Assembly: GCA_927433595.1 (NCBI GenBank)
Contig: CAKMJY010000132.1
Span: forward strand, 1 to 36,308
Direction: 5' to 3'
Source: an uncultured Acholeplasmatales bacterium
Lineage (GTDB): Bacteria; Bacillota_I; Bacilli_A; Acholeplasmatales; UBA5453
Length of the DNA stretch: 36,308 nucleotides
Both the position numbers and the translations under genes were made by a program. The notes beneath the pieces were generated by a model. That model saw only the letters and a list, made by a program, of their open reading frames with translations. It had not been told where the DNA came from and ran no database searches. Below are positions 13,794 to 22,299 of this stretch, piece after piece (positions within the stretch are counted from its first letter, which is position 1; the number at the start of each line of letters is the position of its first letter).

Positions 13794-14474
13794 TTAATTG
13801 TTATAGCCTTTTTTACCAAGTGACACAACAAATGCATAAACTGTGACAGCTAGTACGACTAACACCAATAATGTTCTAATGGTTAATAATGGTGTAATCG
13901 GCACATCATTTAATAGATTATCAATTAAAATCAGTGGTGCTGTGATCAATCTAGATAATAAGTAACTAACCCCTAGGAAGTCAGATGCATATAAGTAGAT
14001 AATCAATGGAATCAATGCGGTATAAAGCGCATTTGTGGCACTATAGAATACCAATTGGAATAAAACATAAACCAATAAAGCAAATAGTTCAATGCCCATG
14101 GTCTTCTTTTGTGCCTTAGGGGCATCAAACATATAAGATACGACCATCCATAATAAGAATAAGGCAACGACGACTTCAATCAATAAACTGAATTCAAAAC
14201 TGAAGCCATTATCGAATATCCCAAAGAACCACGATACAAAATTACTGATACCCGATGAATAGAACGTCAGTAATAGCAGTAAATAGGCTACAAGACCCTT
14301 TCCTTTAAGCATCGCTAAGATGATGATGATTGAAACAATTAATAATGGTAAGTATTGGATTAAAGTATCCATAAAGTCTTGTTGCTGACTTAATGCACTA
14401 AAGAATCCAAACAGTGTTAAAGCAGATACGATGATTAAGTGAATCGTATCTGAAAAACTTTTATGTATTTTCAT
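13794..14474 (-). CDS. Hypothetical multi-pass membrane protein
   Basis: 226 residues, nearly all hydrophobic, with about seven predicted membrane spans; the first begins at about residue 10 and the last ends near residue 218 before GKKGYNN. A central polar loop FDAPKAQKKTMG separates the halves. I do not recognise the family. AAAGGAG lies 7 bases before ATG 14474. It follows the ArAE-like gene on the same strand after about 50 bases, so the two may share a transcript. Confidence 0.75.
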   Translation of the reverse strand: MKIHKSFSDTIHLIIVSALTLFGFFSALSQQQDFMDTLIQYLPLLIVSIIIILAMLKGKGLVAYLLLLLTFYSSGISNFVSWFFGIFDNGFSFEFSLLIEVVVALFLLWMVVSYMFDAPKAQKKTMGIELFALLVYVLFQLVFYSATNALYTALIPLIIYLYASDFLGVSYLLSRLITAPLILIDNLLNDVPITPLLTIRTLLVLVVLAVTVYAFVVSLGKKGYNN

Positions 14475-14526
14475 ATATAATCACTCCTTTATGTTTATTT
14501 TACCCTAAATTATACTTAATGGTATA

Positions 14527-15453
14527 TTATTCGGTATCAATTAGCTCGTGATAATGAATTTTGGCCATTAAGAAGCCTTCTATGTCAAATAAAATATGAT
14601 AAAGAATGGCTCGTTCTTCGAATTCGCTTCTGGTTGCTGGTAAAGCCTTCGTTTTAAAGTCTTGTCTGATCTGTTCTAGATGGATTAAAAGCGGTTTTGC
14701 CATATTGTCTTTGCCAATCCCACTTCGGATGTCACAAAGAAAATCAATGACAATTTTTTTATAAGCCGAAAGTTGGACTTTCTTTATATCTGTGTGGATT
14801 TCTTTTAAATAACGTAATTGTTCTTTTCTCATTGAAACATATTCAATATTCATATCTTTAGGTGAAAATAAGTGGTTATCGGATTCAAATTGAATTCGAC
14901 TTAACGCTTTATTAATCAATGCTTCAAGTTGAGCGAATCCGCTGTCGTCTAAATCAATCATCTTTTTGATTTCATCTCTTAAAGATTGATCGATATCATC
15001 GATTTCTTTGATGATTTTTCGTTTATAGGATGGCATGTATATATTGACCAATAAGGCAACGATAACACCAATGGCAAGTAAGTATATGGCATTGAGCGCA
15101 TAACTTAAATCTTTGCCTAAAAACACATGTGAAATTAGCACGGTTGTGACAACAATCCCATCTTCTACTTTAGCCATGTAAGCGAGTGGTATGAATAATA
15201 GTAATGCCAATATAAAGATATAGAGTTCATACCCAAATAGTAAAAATAGCACCACAGATAAGCCTAAACCTAAAAAGGTTGCGATCGAACGTTTTAAGGC
15301 GAGTTGTATGGATTTAATTTTTGTACTTTGTATCGATAATAAGACAATGACACCAGCGGTGACGCTATAATCGAGATTGAGTAAAGCCGCAATTTCGATG
15401 GCGAAAAATGTGCCTACTACCATTTTTAATGCTTGATACATCCAAGGTTTCAT
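14527..15453 (-). CDS. Aromatic acid exporter-like (ArAE/FUSC) membrane protein
   Basis: 308 residues. The N-terminal half holds a block of about six membrane spans (residues 5-145) starting MYQALKMVVGTFFAIEIA and containing LKRSIATFLGLGLSVVLFLL, the FUSC-like/ArAE_1 pattern seen in Bacillus YqjA-type proteins. The cytosolic C-terminal half is charged and helical (DQSLRDEIKKMIDL, ATRSEFEERAILYHILFDIEGFL). Family members are thought to export aromatic acids or act in the envelope, but the substrate here is unknown. It is preceded by a terminator that separates it from the DUF402 gene. Confidence 0.8.
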   Translation of the reverse strand: MKPWMYQALKMVVGTFFAIEIAALLNLDYSVTAGVIVLLSIQSTKIKSIQLALKRSIATFLGLGLSVVLFLLFGYELYIFILALLLFIPLAYMAKVEDGIVVTTVLISHVFLGKDLSYALNAIYLLAIGVIVALLVNIYMPSYKRKIIKEIDDIDQSLRDEIKKMIDLDDSGFAQLEALINKALSRIQFESDNHLFSPKDMNIEYVSMRKEQLRYLKEIHTDIKKVQLSAYKKIVIDFLCDIRSGIGKDNMAKPLLIHLEQIRQDFKTKALPATRSEFEERAILYHILFDIEGFLMAKIHYHELIDTE

Positions 15454-15494
15454 ATGATCACTTCCACTAGTTATTATATCTTAGTTATAGACTT

Positions 15495-15529
15495 TAAAAA
15501 AATAAAACACCAGTTATTTCTTACTGGTG
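15495..15529 (-). terminator. Terminator of the DUF402 gene
   Basis: Minus-strand stem CACCAGT/ACTGGTG, then TTTTATTTTTTT. The stem includes the last codons and stop of the gene. Confidence 0.88.
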
Positions 15530-16056
15530 AATTTAAGTGTTTTAAATGTGTCGTAACAACCATTAATGAACTCATCCTTAAACGGTTCAACTTTGTCTTC
15601 AATCATTTGAATCAAAATCTTTAATTCCTGATCGATGATTTTTTTAATGTCTTCAGAATAACGGTATTTGACTTGGTGTTTCAAATACTCATCTTCATCT
15701 AGTAGTTTATATGTCCCATCTCTAGAGACCCTAACATCTAAATCATAATCGATGTATTTGACCGCTTCTTCATCATATAAGTATGGACTGGATAAATTAC
15801 AGTAATAATAAATGCCATCTGGTTTTAACATCCCAATCACGTTAAACCAATGGTCTTTAAAGAAATAACAAATGGCAGGTTCTTTGGTCATCCAATTTCT
15901 GCCGTCATGCTCAATAACTCGGGTTTTATAATTGCCTAGGATTAAATAATCTTCGGTCTGCTTAATCACAGTAGCGCTTCTCCAAATTCGGTGTAATGTT
16001 TTATTATGCTTATAACTATGAATTTGGACGGCGTCACCTACATTGAGTGATTTCAT
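15514..16056 (-). CDS. DUF402 protein, probable nucleoside di/triphosphatase (Ntdp/YgaC-like)
   Basis: 180 residues. The family pattern is clear: GDAVQIHSYKHNKTLHRIWRS at the N-terminus (read in part), then AICYFFKDHWFNVI, GIYYYCNLSSPY and the metal-site region YIDYDLDVRVSRDG, followed by DEDEY. These match Gram-positive YgaC/Ntdp proteins, which hydrolyse nucleoside di- and triphosphates using Asp/Asn-bound divalent metal. I choose ATG 16056, with GGAGGTGAG just upstream, over the open frame from 16080. A TATAAT near 16080-16085 (minus strand) may be its -10. Confidence 0.85.
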   Translation of the reverse strand: MKSLNVGDAVQIHSYKHNKTLHRIWRSATVIKQTEDYLILGNYKTRVIEHDGRNWMTKEPAICYFFKDHWFNVIGMLKPDGIYYYCNLSSPYLYDEEAVKYIDYDLDVRVSRDGTYKLLDEDEYLKHQVKYRYSEDIKKIIDQELKILIQMIEDKVEPFKDEFINGCYDTFKTLKFTSKK

Positions 16057-16080
16057 AAAACTCACCTCCATAATTGGCAT

Positions 16081-16539
16081 TATTATATCATGTCTAGAAG
16101 CATTATAAAACTGATTTAAACGGTTTTCGATAATTTCACTTTGAGCGTACGTAAAAGTGGTGGATGTTACAACTTAATACATGTAACAATCCTTATGTAT
16201 TTACTTCATAATATTAATACTAATTATATGTTTTACACAATTATAAATCACTATATTAATATGTATTAAATCATGTTATAATTCATAGTTATACTATTTT
16301 ACCGCTCTATTATGGTAAAATAATTAAATATAGAAAAATGCACAGTAATTAAGTACATTCAAATGAGGTATACTTCAAAATAAATCACTTTAAAGGACAT
16401 ATAATACATGTTCGACCTTGCCATTACAATTGACATATAGGGGTTTCAAATGGTTAACTAAAAATCTTAAATTAACCTGTAAAATCTTTATTGTGTTTGT
16501 CTTTGTATAATGATTCTTTGGTGGGCTATCCTAAAAAAC
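16081..16539. other. AT-rich gap of about 460 bp without a gene
   Basis: No open frame or RNA gene that I can support. It is very AT-rich, with one striking palindrome at 16295-16322 and a TATAAT at 16506-16511 on the plus strand that lacks a matching -35. An unrecognised small RNA or replication-related function cannot be excluded. Confidence 0.5.
16295..16322. repeat. Palindrome TATTTTACC / GGTAAAATA
   Basis: Perfect 9-bp arms (16295-16303 and 16314-16322) around a 10-base loop. It lacks a T tract on either side, so an operator or structural hairpin is more likely than a terminator. Confidence 0.6.
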
Positions 16540-16573
16540 TTAAAAAAAAAGATCCAGCTATTAACTGAATCTT
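16540..16573 (-). terminator. Terminator of tRNA-Leu
   Basis: Minus-strand stem AAGATTCAG/CTGGATCTT (one G-T pair) followed by nine T residues. Confidence 0.88.
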
Positions 16574-16583
16574 AATCATCTAA

Positions 16584-16669
16584 TGGTGCGGATAATGAGA
16601 TTTGAACTCACACAGCCTTTAAGCTACATGCCCCTCAAACATGCGCGTCTACCATTCCGCCATATCCGC
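16584..16669 (-). tRNA. tRNA-Leu (GAG)
   Basis: 86 nt with encoded CCA. Acceptor GCGGATA/TATCCGC, class II long variable arm, anticodon stem CATGT/GCATG with loop TTGAGGG (anticodon GAG), and T loop GTTCAAATC. It lies 40 bases after fakA on the same strand. Confidence 0.95.
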
Positions 16670-16674
16670 AAATT

Positions 16675-16702
16675 AAAGGGTATAACCTAAATTATACCCT
16701 TT
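16675..16702 (-). terminator. Hairpin between fakA and tRNA-Leu
   Basis: Arms AAAGGGTATAA and TTATACCCTTT around a short loop, followed by TTTAATTT on the minus strand. Probable fakA terminator; the weak T tract may let some transcription through to tRNA-Leu. Confidence 0.65.
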
Positions 16703-16710
16703 GAGAAGGT

Positions 16711-18396
16711 TTATTCAACTGCAACGATGTAAGCATAGATTTCTTGTTTACCATTGATGATCTCAACTTCGACATCTTCATTGATACTTTGTAAGTATGC
16801 TTTCACTTCGTTTACTTCTGTTTCTTCAACATCATTACCATAGAATAGTGTAACGATTTCTGAAGTGTCTTTAACAATCTTATCTAATAGGCCTTTTACA
16901 GCTTCTAATCGATTTGGAATAGATACAACAATGTTTCCTTTGGTAATACCGATGAAATCGCCTTTTTTAATGGCTACGCCGTTCATTTCAGTATCTCTAA
17001 CTGCATAAGTTAGTTCACCTGTGGTCATGTTAGCGACAATTTCACTCATAGATTCTAAGTTATCATCAATTTCTTGGGTATTATCAAATACCATTAAGGA
17101 TGCATAACCTTGACCAATGCTCTTTGTCTTTAATACTCTGATGTTTTGATCTTCACAAAGTGTTAGTGTTTGTTCAGCTGATAAGATGACATTTGAGTTG
17201 TTTGGTAAGATAATGACATTTTCAGCATTGACTGCTTTAACTGCCTTAATGAATTCTTCTGTTGGTGGATTCATGGTTTGACCGCCATCGATGATGTAGT
17301 CAACGCCTAATTCTCTAAATGCTTGTTTGATGCCATCACCGAAACAAACAGAGATAATCCCGTATTTACTTCTTTCTGCTTTGACAGGTTGATAATTGAC
17401 AACTTCCTTATGATCATGATCGTGTTCATGTTCATGGATGCTTTCTACAACGGAATCATGTTGTAAACGCATGTTTTCAACTTTCATCGTTTGTAGGTCA
17501 CCATATTTTTGGCCAAGTGTGATTGCCACACCAGGTTGGTTTGTATGTACGTGTACTTTAACTAATTCTTCATCTTGAACTAATACCAATGAATCACCCA
17601 TTTGTAATAAGGTGTTACGTAGGTTGTCTTGGTCAAAGTCGCTGACATTGTGTAATTTAACGATGAACTCTGTGCAATAGCCAAATTCAATGTTAAAGTT
17701 TTCAATATTTCTACCTTGGAAACCTTCTTCATGATGTTGTTGTTGTTCCTGATGTTCTTGTTGAAGTGCTAAGGTTTGTCCTTGCGCTGCAAGTAACATC
17801 CCTTCAATGATCTTAATAAAACCTGCACCGCCTGAATCGACAACGCCTGCTTGTTTTAATACTGGTAATAATTCTGGTGTTCTATCTAAAGATTCTTTTG
17901 CTTGTACTAAATAGCATTGTAATACATCTTCAATGGATTTTAGTCTTGGTCTTTCTCTTAATACGTTTTCGGCTGCTTCTCTAACCACAGTTAAAATTGT
18001 ACCTTCAACTGGTGTCATAACAGCACGGTATGCCATTTGGTAACCACCAACTAAAGCTGCGATGAATTCGTCAACTGTAGCAGATCCATTTTTAATTTTC
18101 GCAATCTCGCTATATACACCACGGAAAAATTGCGACAGAATAACACCAGAGTTACCTCTAGCGCCCATTAATAGACCTCTTGATAAGATTTTAGATACAT
18201 CGACAATCGATTTTGAATCTAAGGCAGAAACTTCTTTAATACCTGCCATCATTGTCATTTGCATATTTGTACCTGTATCGCCATCCGGAACCGGAAATAC
18301 GTTTAAGTGATTGATTTCTTGATGATTATTCTTTAGATTGATCGCACCATTGGTTACCATTTTTCTAAACAGTGAACCGCTAATTGTGTTTGCCAT
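16711..18396 (-). CDS. fakA: Fatty acid kinase, catalytic subunit (DAK-like, YloV/FakA)
   Basis: 561 residues. FakA phosphorylates fatty acids held by a FakB/DegV protein, feeding exogenous fatty acids into phospholipid synthesis. The N-terminal DhaL-type kinase domain carries NHLNVFPVPDGDTGTNM, with the Asp ligands for Mg-ATP, and GARGNSGVILSQFFRG. The middle and C-terminal regions match the FakA domains that bind FakB. A linker at about residues 320-335 contains the run HEHEHDHDH, an unusual His/Asp-rich stretch that might bind metal. The usual neighbour asp23 is absent. ATG follows AGGAGG at good spacing. Confidence 0.93.
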   Translation of the reverse strand: MANTISGSLFRKMVTNGAINLKNNHQEINHLNVFPVPDGDTGTNMQMTMMAGIKEVSALDSKSIVDVSKILSRGLLMGARGNSGVILSQFFRGVYSEIAKIKNGSATVDEFIAALVGGYQMAYRAVMTPVEGTILTVVREAAENVLRERPRLKSIEDVLQCYLVQAKESLDRTPELLPVLKQAGVVDSGGAGFIKIIEGMLLAAQGQTLALQQEHQEQQQHHEEGFQGRNIENFNIEFGYCTEFIVKLHNVSDFDQDNLRNTLLQMGDSLVLVQDEELVKVHVHTNQPGVAITLGQKYGDLQTMKVENMRLQHDSVVESIHEHEHDHDHKEVVNYQPVKAERSKYGIISVCFGDGIKQAFRELGVDYIIDGGQTMNPPTEEFIKAVKAVNAENVIILPNNSNVILSAEQTLTLCEDQNIRVLKTKSIGQGYASLMVFDNTQEIDDNLESMSEIVANMTTGELTYAVRDTEMNGVAIKKGDFIGITKGNIVVSIPNRLEAVKGLLDKIVKDTSEIVTLFYGNDVEETEVNEVKAYLQSINEDVEVEIINGKQEIYAYIVAVE

Positions 18397-18512
18397 TATA
18401 ATCCTCCTGATTAATTAAAATGACCCTAAGATATTGAGTTTTTGATATATGATTTACCCGCCATGACGCGGATTTAAAGGCAAATTAATTACTATTATTT
18501 ATAGGCTTTTTT

Positions 18513-18541
18513 AGTATATCATGATTGCTTTGAATTTGCAA
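18513..18541 (-). promoter_or_regulatory. fakA promoter
   Basis: Minus strand TTGCAA, 17 bases, TATACT, with TGA directly before the -10 box. Confidence 0.75.
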
Positions 18542-18741
18542 GTATCTACTATACGCCTATATTATATCATAATACGTCTTTTTTATTTCTAACTTTTTTT
18601 TTGAGGCTTTTATACACTTTTTTAGTCGTCTTAAATTGAGCCATGAACTTGTGCCTATATATAATATACCTCTATGAATGGATAGATTACTTTCACTTAA
18701 TGCGTCAAATATCAAAATAAAAGGAATTCGTGCAAAATCAG

Positions 18742-18770
18742 TTGCTTTTTATCTTTTACTATGTTATAGT
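18742..18770 (+). promoter_or_regulatory. rpmB promoter
   Basis: TTGCTT (18742-18747), 17 bases, TATAGT (18765-18770), 30 bases before the start codon. Confidence 0.72.
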
Positions 18771-18799
18771 TTTAATGCGCGAAGTAAAGGAGTGAAACT

Positions 18800-18988
18800 A
18801 TGGCAAAATGTTATGTAACAGGTAAGGGTACAACCTTTGGTAATACAAGATCCCACGCCTTAAATGCGACAAGACGTACATGGAAAGTTAATTTACAAAC
18901 AGTTAGAATCATCGATGAAGATGGTAATGTTAAAAAAGTTAAGGTTTCTGCACGTGCACTTAAGAAGGGTACACTTACAAGAGCTTAA
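18800..18988 (+). CDS. rpmB: 50S ribosomal protein L28 (bL28)
   Basis: 62 residues, standard length. [20 protein letters not shown] followed by [16 protein letters not shown] is the universal L28 start. It has one Cys near the N-terminus and no zinc-binding CxxC pair. The strongly basic C-terminus ends LKKGTLTRA. It has its own promoter, AAAGGAG ribosome site and terminator. Its place beside the thiN-rpe-rsgA group and fakA is conserved across Firmicutes. Confidence 0.97.
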   Translation: MAKCYVTGKGTTFGNTRSHALNATRRTWKVNLQTVRIIDEDGNVKKVKVSARALKKGTLTRA

Positions 18989-19018
18989 AAAAAATAAGGC
19001 CGATAGCCTTTTTTTTTA
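18988..19018. terminator. Bidirectional terminator rpmB/thiN
   Basis: Stem AAGGC/GCCTT, flanked by an A tract before and a T tract after; it lies between convergent genes and touches both stop codons. Confidence 0.8.
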
Positions 19019-19612
19019 ATCTTTTGATTGGATGACCAGTAGCAATCCCTCATGAATATGGATGGTTGCTTCGTCTTCGATTTCATTGGACAGTCCGATT
19101 GGATTGTCCTTTTTTATTAGGTAATGGTCTAACAGATATTTAGTACCTTCTAATGTAATTATTGTATCTTCTATCGCGAATAATGAAATATAATTATATG
19201 CATTTTTCTTATATGCGTATATTCCTTTAGGTTTAATCTCGATTTTGTTATGTTCATCCATAATCGTTAAATTAGGGAATCTTTGGAGTAATAGTAGGTT
19301 TGCATAGAGGTGATCAATGCGTGGTCCAGCTAGGCCACCAAGTAAGGTGACGTCATCTGATTTTGTATACGCAATCTCAATCGCCTTATAGGTATCAGAC
19401 TCATCTTTGATTGGGTTTAACTTTAAAATATCACTATGGATTTTTGTCATATCAACCAGTGAATCAAAATCGCCAACTGCTAAGTGATATTTTATGGCTA
19501 AAGCGTTTAACTCAGATACTGCTTGATCGACCGCGATGATGTATGCATCTTTTGTTGGTAACAAATCTTTTAAACGCATTGGCACCTTAGGTGCGATGAC
19601 GAATATTTTCAT
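19016..19612 (-). CDS. thiN: Thiamine pyrophosphokinase
   Basis: 198 residues. Converts thiamine to thiamine diphosphate with ATP. Family motifs: AVDQAVSEL, the metal-binding AVGDFDSL, DESDTYKAIEIA and LLGGLAGPRIDHLYANLLLL. The C-terminal beta domain is more divergent. ATG overlaps the rpe stop by 4 bases. Last gene of the rlmN-rsgA-rpe-thiN operon; the order matches other Firmicutes. Confidence 0.92.
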   Translation of the reverse strand: MKIFVIAPKVPMRLKDLLPTKDAYIIAVDQAVSELNALAIKYHLAVGDFDSLVDMTKIHSDILKLNPIKDESDTYKAIEIAYTKSDDVTLLGGLAGPRIDHLYANLLLLQRFPNLTIMDEHNKIEIKPKGIYAYKKNAYNYISLFAIEDTIITLEGTKYLLDHYLIKKDNPIGLSNEIEDEATIHIHEGLLLVIQSKD

Positions 19613-20238
19613 CGGATGTCTTTAATGGCTTGATTGCGGTCTTTCGCATTAAACACATAAGACCCTGCAACCGCGATATCTACACCAGCTGCTTTCGCGA
19701 GTTTAGCGGTTTCTAAATTAATGCCACCATCAATTTCAATCACATATTGATAATGATATTGTGCTCTTAATTCAACCAAGGCTTTTACTTTTTCAAGTTG
19801 ATCTGTCATAAAAGACTGACCACCAAAACCTGGTTCAACGCTCATGACTAAAACCAAGTCAACTTGGTCTAAGAATGGGTATAACGCTTCTATTTTTGTT
19901 TTAGGCTTTAAAGAGATGCCAGCTTTAACACCACTGGCTTTAATGCGACAAATCGCTTCTAATGGGGTTTTGGCTTCGACATGGACAGTAATGATACTAG
20001 AACCAATCCTTACGAACTGATCGATATATGCTTTTGGGTCTTCAATCATTAAATGAGTATCTAACGGGATATTTGTGATTTTGTTAAGCCCACTTAATAC
20101 GTGAGGTCCAAAGGATATATTCGGGACAAAGTGTCCATCCATCACATCTAAGTGTAGATAATCTGATTTAGATATACTTTTAATTTCTTGTTCAAGTCGA
20201 TTGAAATCAGCTGTTAATATAGATGGGGCTATTTTCAT
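19609..20238 (-). CDS. rpe: Ribulose-phosphate 3-epimerase
   Basis: 209-residue TIM barrel. Interconverts ribulose 5-phosphate and xylulose 5-phosphate in the pentose phosphate pathway. Signatures: APSILTADFNRLEQEI, the metal/acid-base residues in HLDVMDGHFVPNISFGP, THLMIEDP, VMSVEPGFGGQSF and VIEIDGGIN. It overlaps the rsgA stop by a base and thiN by 4, so the operon is tightly coupled. Confidence 0.96.
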   Translation of the reverse strand: MKIAPSILTADFNRLEQEIKSISKSDYLHLDVMDGHFVPNISFGPHVLSGLNKITNIPLDTHLMIEDPKAYIDQFVRIGSSIITVHVEAKTPLEAICRIKASGVKAGISLKPKTKIEALYPFLDQVDLVLVMSVEPGFGGQSFMTDQLEKVKALVELRAQYHYQYVIEIDGGINLETAKLAKAAGVDIAVAGSYVFNAKDRNQAIKDIR

Positions 20239-21185
20239 TAATATCGCTCCTTTTTATTTTTAATTTCTTCATAATATTTGATGTAATTTTGATATCTGGT
20301 TAAAAGGATATTTGGGTTATCTTTGATGGCACACTCAGGTTCATGGGTGTGACTACAACTAGTGCCAAACTTGCAGGCTGATTCGTAGTGTTTGAATTCT
20401 ACAAAATAGTCTTTGAGTTCATTTGGGTCAAAGATACTAAGTTCTAGTTTTGAAAACCCGGGGGTATCTGCAATCATACCACCACCATAGAAATAGAGTT
20501 CTGTATGTCTGGTTGTATGTTTTCCTCTACCAAGTGCCATGGAAATCTCTTGTGTTTTAATGCCTAGTTCAGGCATTAACGCATTTAAGAATGTCGATTT
20601 GCCTGCACCGGTTTGTCCTGCTAATACAGATAACTTATCGGTGAATAAATCTTCTAATGTATCAAACCCAATCTTTTGTTTGGAATTGACATAATGGACA
20701 TCATAGCCAATCCTTTCATAGTAGGTTAGTATATCTTTTAATGTCGCTAGTTCAACTTCGGATATTAAGTCTATTTTCGATACAATTAAGACTGGCTTAA
20801 TATGGGCTTGTTCAATTAAGATTAAGAACTGGTCTAACAAATTAAAACTAAAATTAGGGTTCTTAACGCTGGTTAAAATCAACACTTGATCGACGTTTGC
20901 AACATCAGGTCTGGTTAATTCATTTTGTCTTTCTAATACGGTTTTAATCGAGTGGTTAATGTCAGTGTCATCATAAAGCACAAAATCACCCACTTTAGGG
21001 CTGATTTGTACGGTTTTGATATCCAGTTTTGTTCGTTTGGTTAACTGCTTATTAAAACTACTGTTTTCATCTAACTTTTGGTGTCTTAGAATGCCTGAGG
21101 CTCGTGCTTGTAATAATACTTTTGTCTCAGCGTCTAAAATGCTATAAAGTCCACCAGTTAATTTAACGATTTGACCTTTTTTCAA
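20238..21185 (-). CDS. rsgA: Ribosome small-subunit biogenesis GTPase
   Basis: 315 residues. A circularly permuted GTPase that checks late 30S assembly. N-terminal OB domain, then G4 (VSKIDLI), G1/P-loop (GQTGAGKSTFLNAL), TTRHTEL and G3 (DTPGFSKLEL), then a C-terminal zinc knuckle CKFGTSCSHTHEPEC. I choose TTG 21185 as the start: AGGAGG lies 7 bases before it and the family N-terminus LKKGQIVKLTGGLY begins there. The nearby ATG at 21190-21188 is out of frame, and the open frame from 21227 would run into rlmN. Confidence 0.94.
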   Translation of the reverse strand: MKKGQIVKLTGGLYSILDAETKVLLQARASGILRHQKLDENSSFNKQLTKRTKLDIKTVQISPKVGDFVLYDDTDINHSIKTVLERQNELTRPDVANVDQVLILTSVKNPNFSFNLLDQFLILIEQAHIKPVLIVSKIDLISEVELATLKDILTYYERIGYDVHYVNSKQKIGFDTLEDLFTDKLSVLAGQTGAGKSTFLNALMPELGIKTQEISMALGRGKHTTRHTELYFYGGGMIADTPGFSKLELSIFDPNELKDYFVEFKHYESACKFGTSCSHTHEPECAIKDNPNILLTRYQNYIKYYEEIKNKKERY

Positions 21186-21196
21186 ACATGAACCTC

Positions 21197-22216
21197 CTAT
21201 AGGTTTTGGCTTCTCAATTGGCCACATGCCGCATTGATGTCATGACCTTGTTCCTTACGAAGGGTTGCGTTCATGCCATTTTTCTTTAATGTATCATAAA
21301 ATGCTTCTTGATTTTCGCGTTTTGAGCGTTTGAATGGTGCTTCTAGTACTTCATTATAAGGAATGAGGTTAACATACACATTCAAACCTTTTAGTAATTT
21401 CACGAGTTCAAGTGCATGTTCTTTTTGGTCATTCAGTTCATCGATCAAAATGTATTCAATGGTAATTCTTCTGTTGGTTTTTGTCATGTAATAACGAATC
21501 GCATCCACGACTTGTTCAATTGGATAGGCTTTATTAATTGGCATTAATTGATCTCTAACCTCATTGTTTGGGGCATGTAAGCTAATCGCTAAATTGATTT
21601 GAAGTTGTTCATCTGCATATTCTTTGATCTTAGGGACAATGCCACATGTTGATACTGTAATATGTCTAGCTCCAATTTCTAAGCCTTGAGCTGAGTTGGC
21701 GTTTTCTAAGAAGGTCATGAGGTTTTCATAGTTATCAAATGGTTCACCAATCCCCATCACCACGACATAGCTAATACGCTTGCCATAGGCACGTTCTGTT
21801 TCAATGATTTGGCTCATGATTTCACCAGCCGATAGGTTTCTTTTTTTCTTTAAGATCCCAGATGCACAAAAACGGCAACCCATATTACAACCTACTTGTG
21901 AGGTGACACAGATGGATAAACCATAATCATGATTCATTAAAACCGTTTCGATTAAGTTACCATCTTGAAGGCCGTATAGGTACTTAACTGTCCCATCAAC
22001 GCTCTTAGATTCGATCACTTTTTCTAAGGTTTTAATCTCGAAATTCGTATTTAAAAGATCAATCACTTCTTTTGAGAGATTGCTCATTTCATCAAAGGTT
22101 ACTACTTTCTTTTTGTAAATCCAATCGAAGACTTGTTTTGCTCTAAATTTCTTTTCATTGTTGGTTAAAAAGAAGTCCTCTAATTGTTCAATTCTTAAAT
22201 CGTATATATTTGTCAT
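21197..22216 (-). CDS. rlmN: Dual-specificity 23S rRNA/tRNA adenine C2-methyltransferase
   Basis: 339 residues. Radical SAM enzyme that makes m2A2503 in 23S rRNA and m2A37 in some tRNAs. The cluster motif is CNMGCRFCASG; upstream is CVTSQVGC, followed by VMGIGEPFDNYENL and SLHAPNN. The catalytic Cys near the C-terminus lies in INAACGQLRSQ. I use ATG 22216, with GGTGA four bases before, rather than the open frame from 22267. It heads the rlmN-rsgA-rpe-thiN operon. Confidence 0.95.
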   Translation of the reverse strand: MTNIYDLRIEQLEDFFLTNNEKKFRAKQVFDWIYKKKVVTFDEMSNLSKEVIDLLNTNFEIKTLEKVIESKSVDGTVKYLYGLQDGNLIETVLMNHDYGLSICVTSQVGCNMGCRFCASGILKKKRNLSAGEIMSQIIETERAYGKRISYVVVMGIGEPFDNYENLMTFLENANSAQGLEIGARHITVSTCGIVPKIKEYADEQLQINLAISLHAPNNEVRDQLMPINKAYPIEQVVDAIRYYMTKTNRRITIEYILIDELNDQKEHALELVKLLKGLNVYVNLIPYNEVLEAPFKRSKRENQEAFYDTLKKNGMNATLRKEQGHDINAACGQLRSQNL

Positions 22217-22271
22217 TTTATCACCGTTAATATTATACACCATAAAAACATAAAAACCTATAACCAAGCCT

Positions 22272-22299
22272 TAAAAGAAAAGAAGGCACGGATGCCTTC
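22272..22299 (-). terminator. Terminator of pheST
   Basis: Minus-strand stem GAAGGCA/TGCCTTC with a 4-base loop and a TTTTCTTTT tail, directly after the pheT stop codon. Confidence 0.88.

Larger units (their letters stand above)
18397..18799. other. Divergent intergenic region fakA/rpmB
   Basis: 403 bp without a gene. It holds the fakA promoter with an untranslated leader of about 110 bases, which includes a small hairpin CCGC-GTCATG-GCGG, the rpmB promoter, and AT-rich sequence between. Confidence 0.6.

Noticed and set aside
16295-16322. Rho-independent terminator
   Set aside because: The hairpin is perfect but no T tract follows on either strand, and no gene ends nearby.
21188-21190. ATG as the rsgA start
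   Set aside because: It is out of frame with the conserved protein; TTG 21185 is in frame and correctly spaced from AGGAGG.
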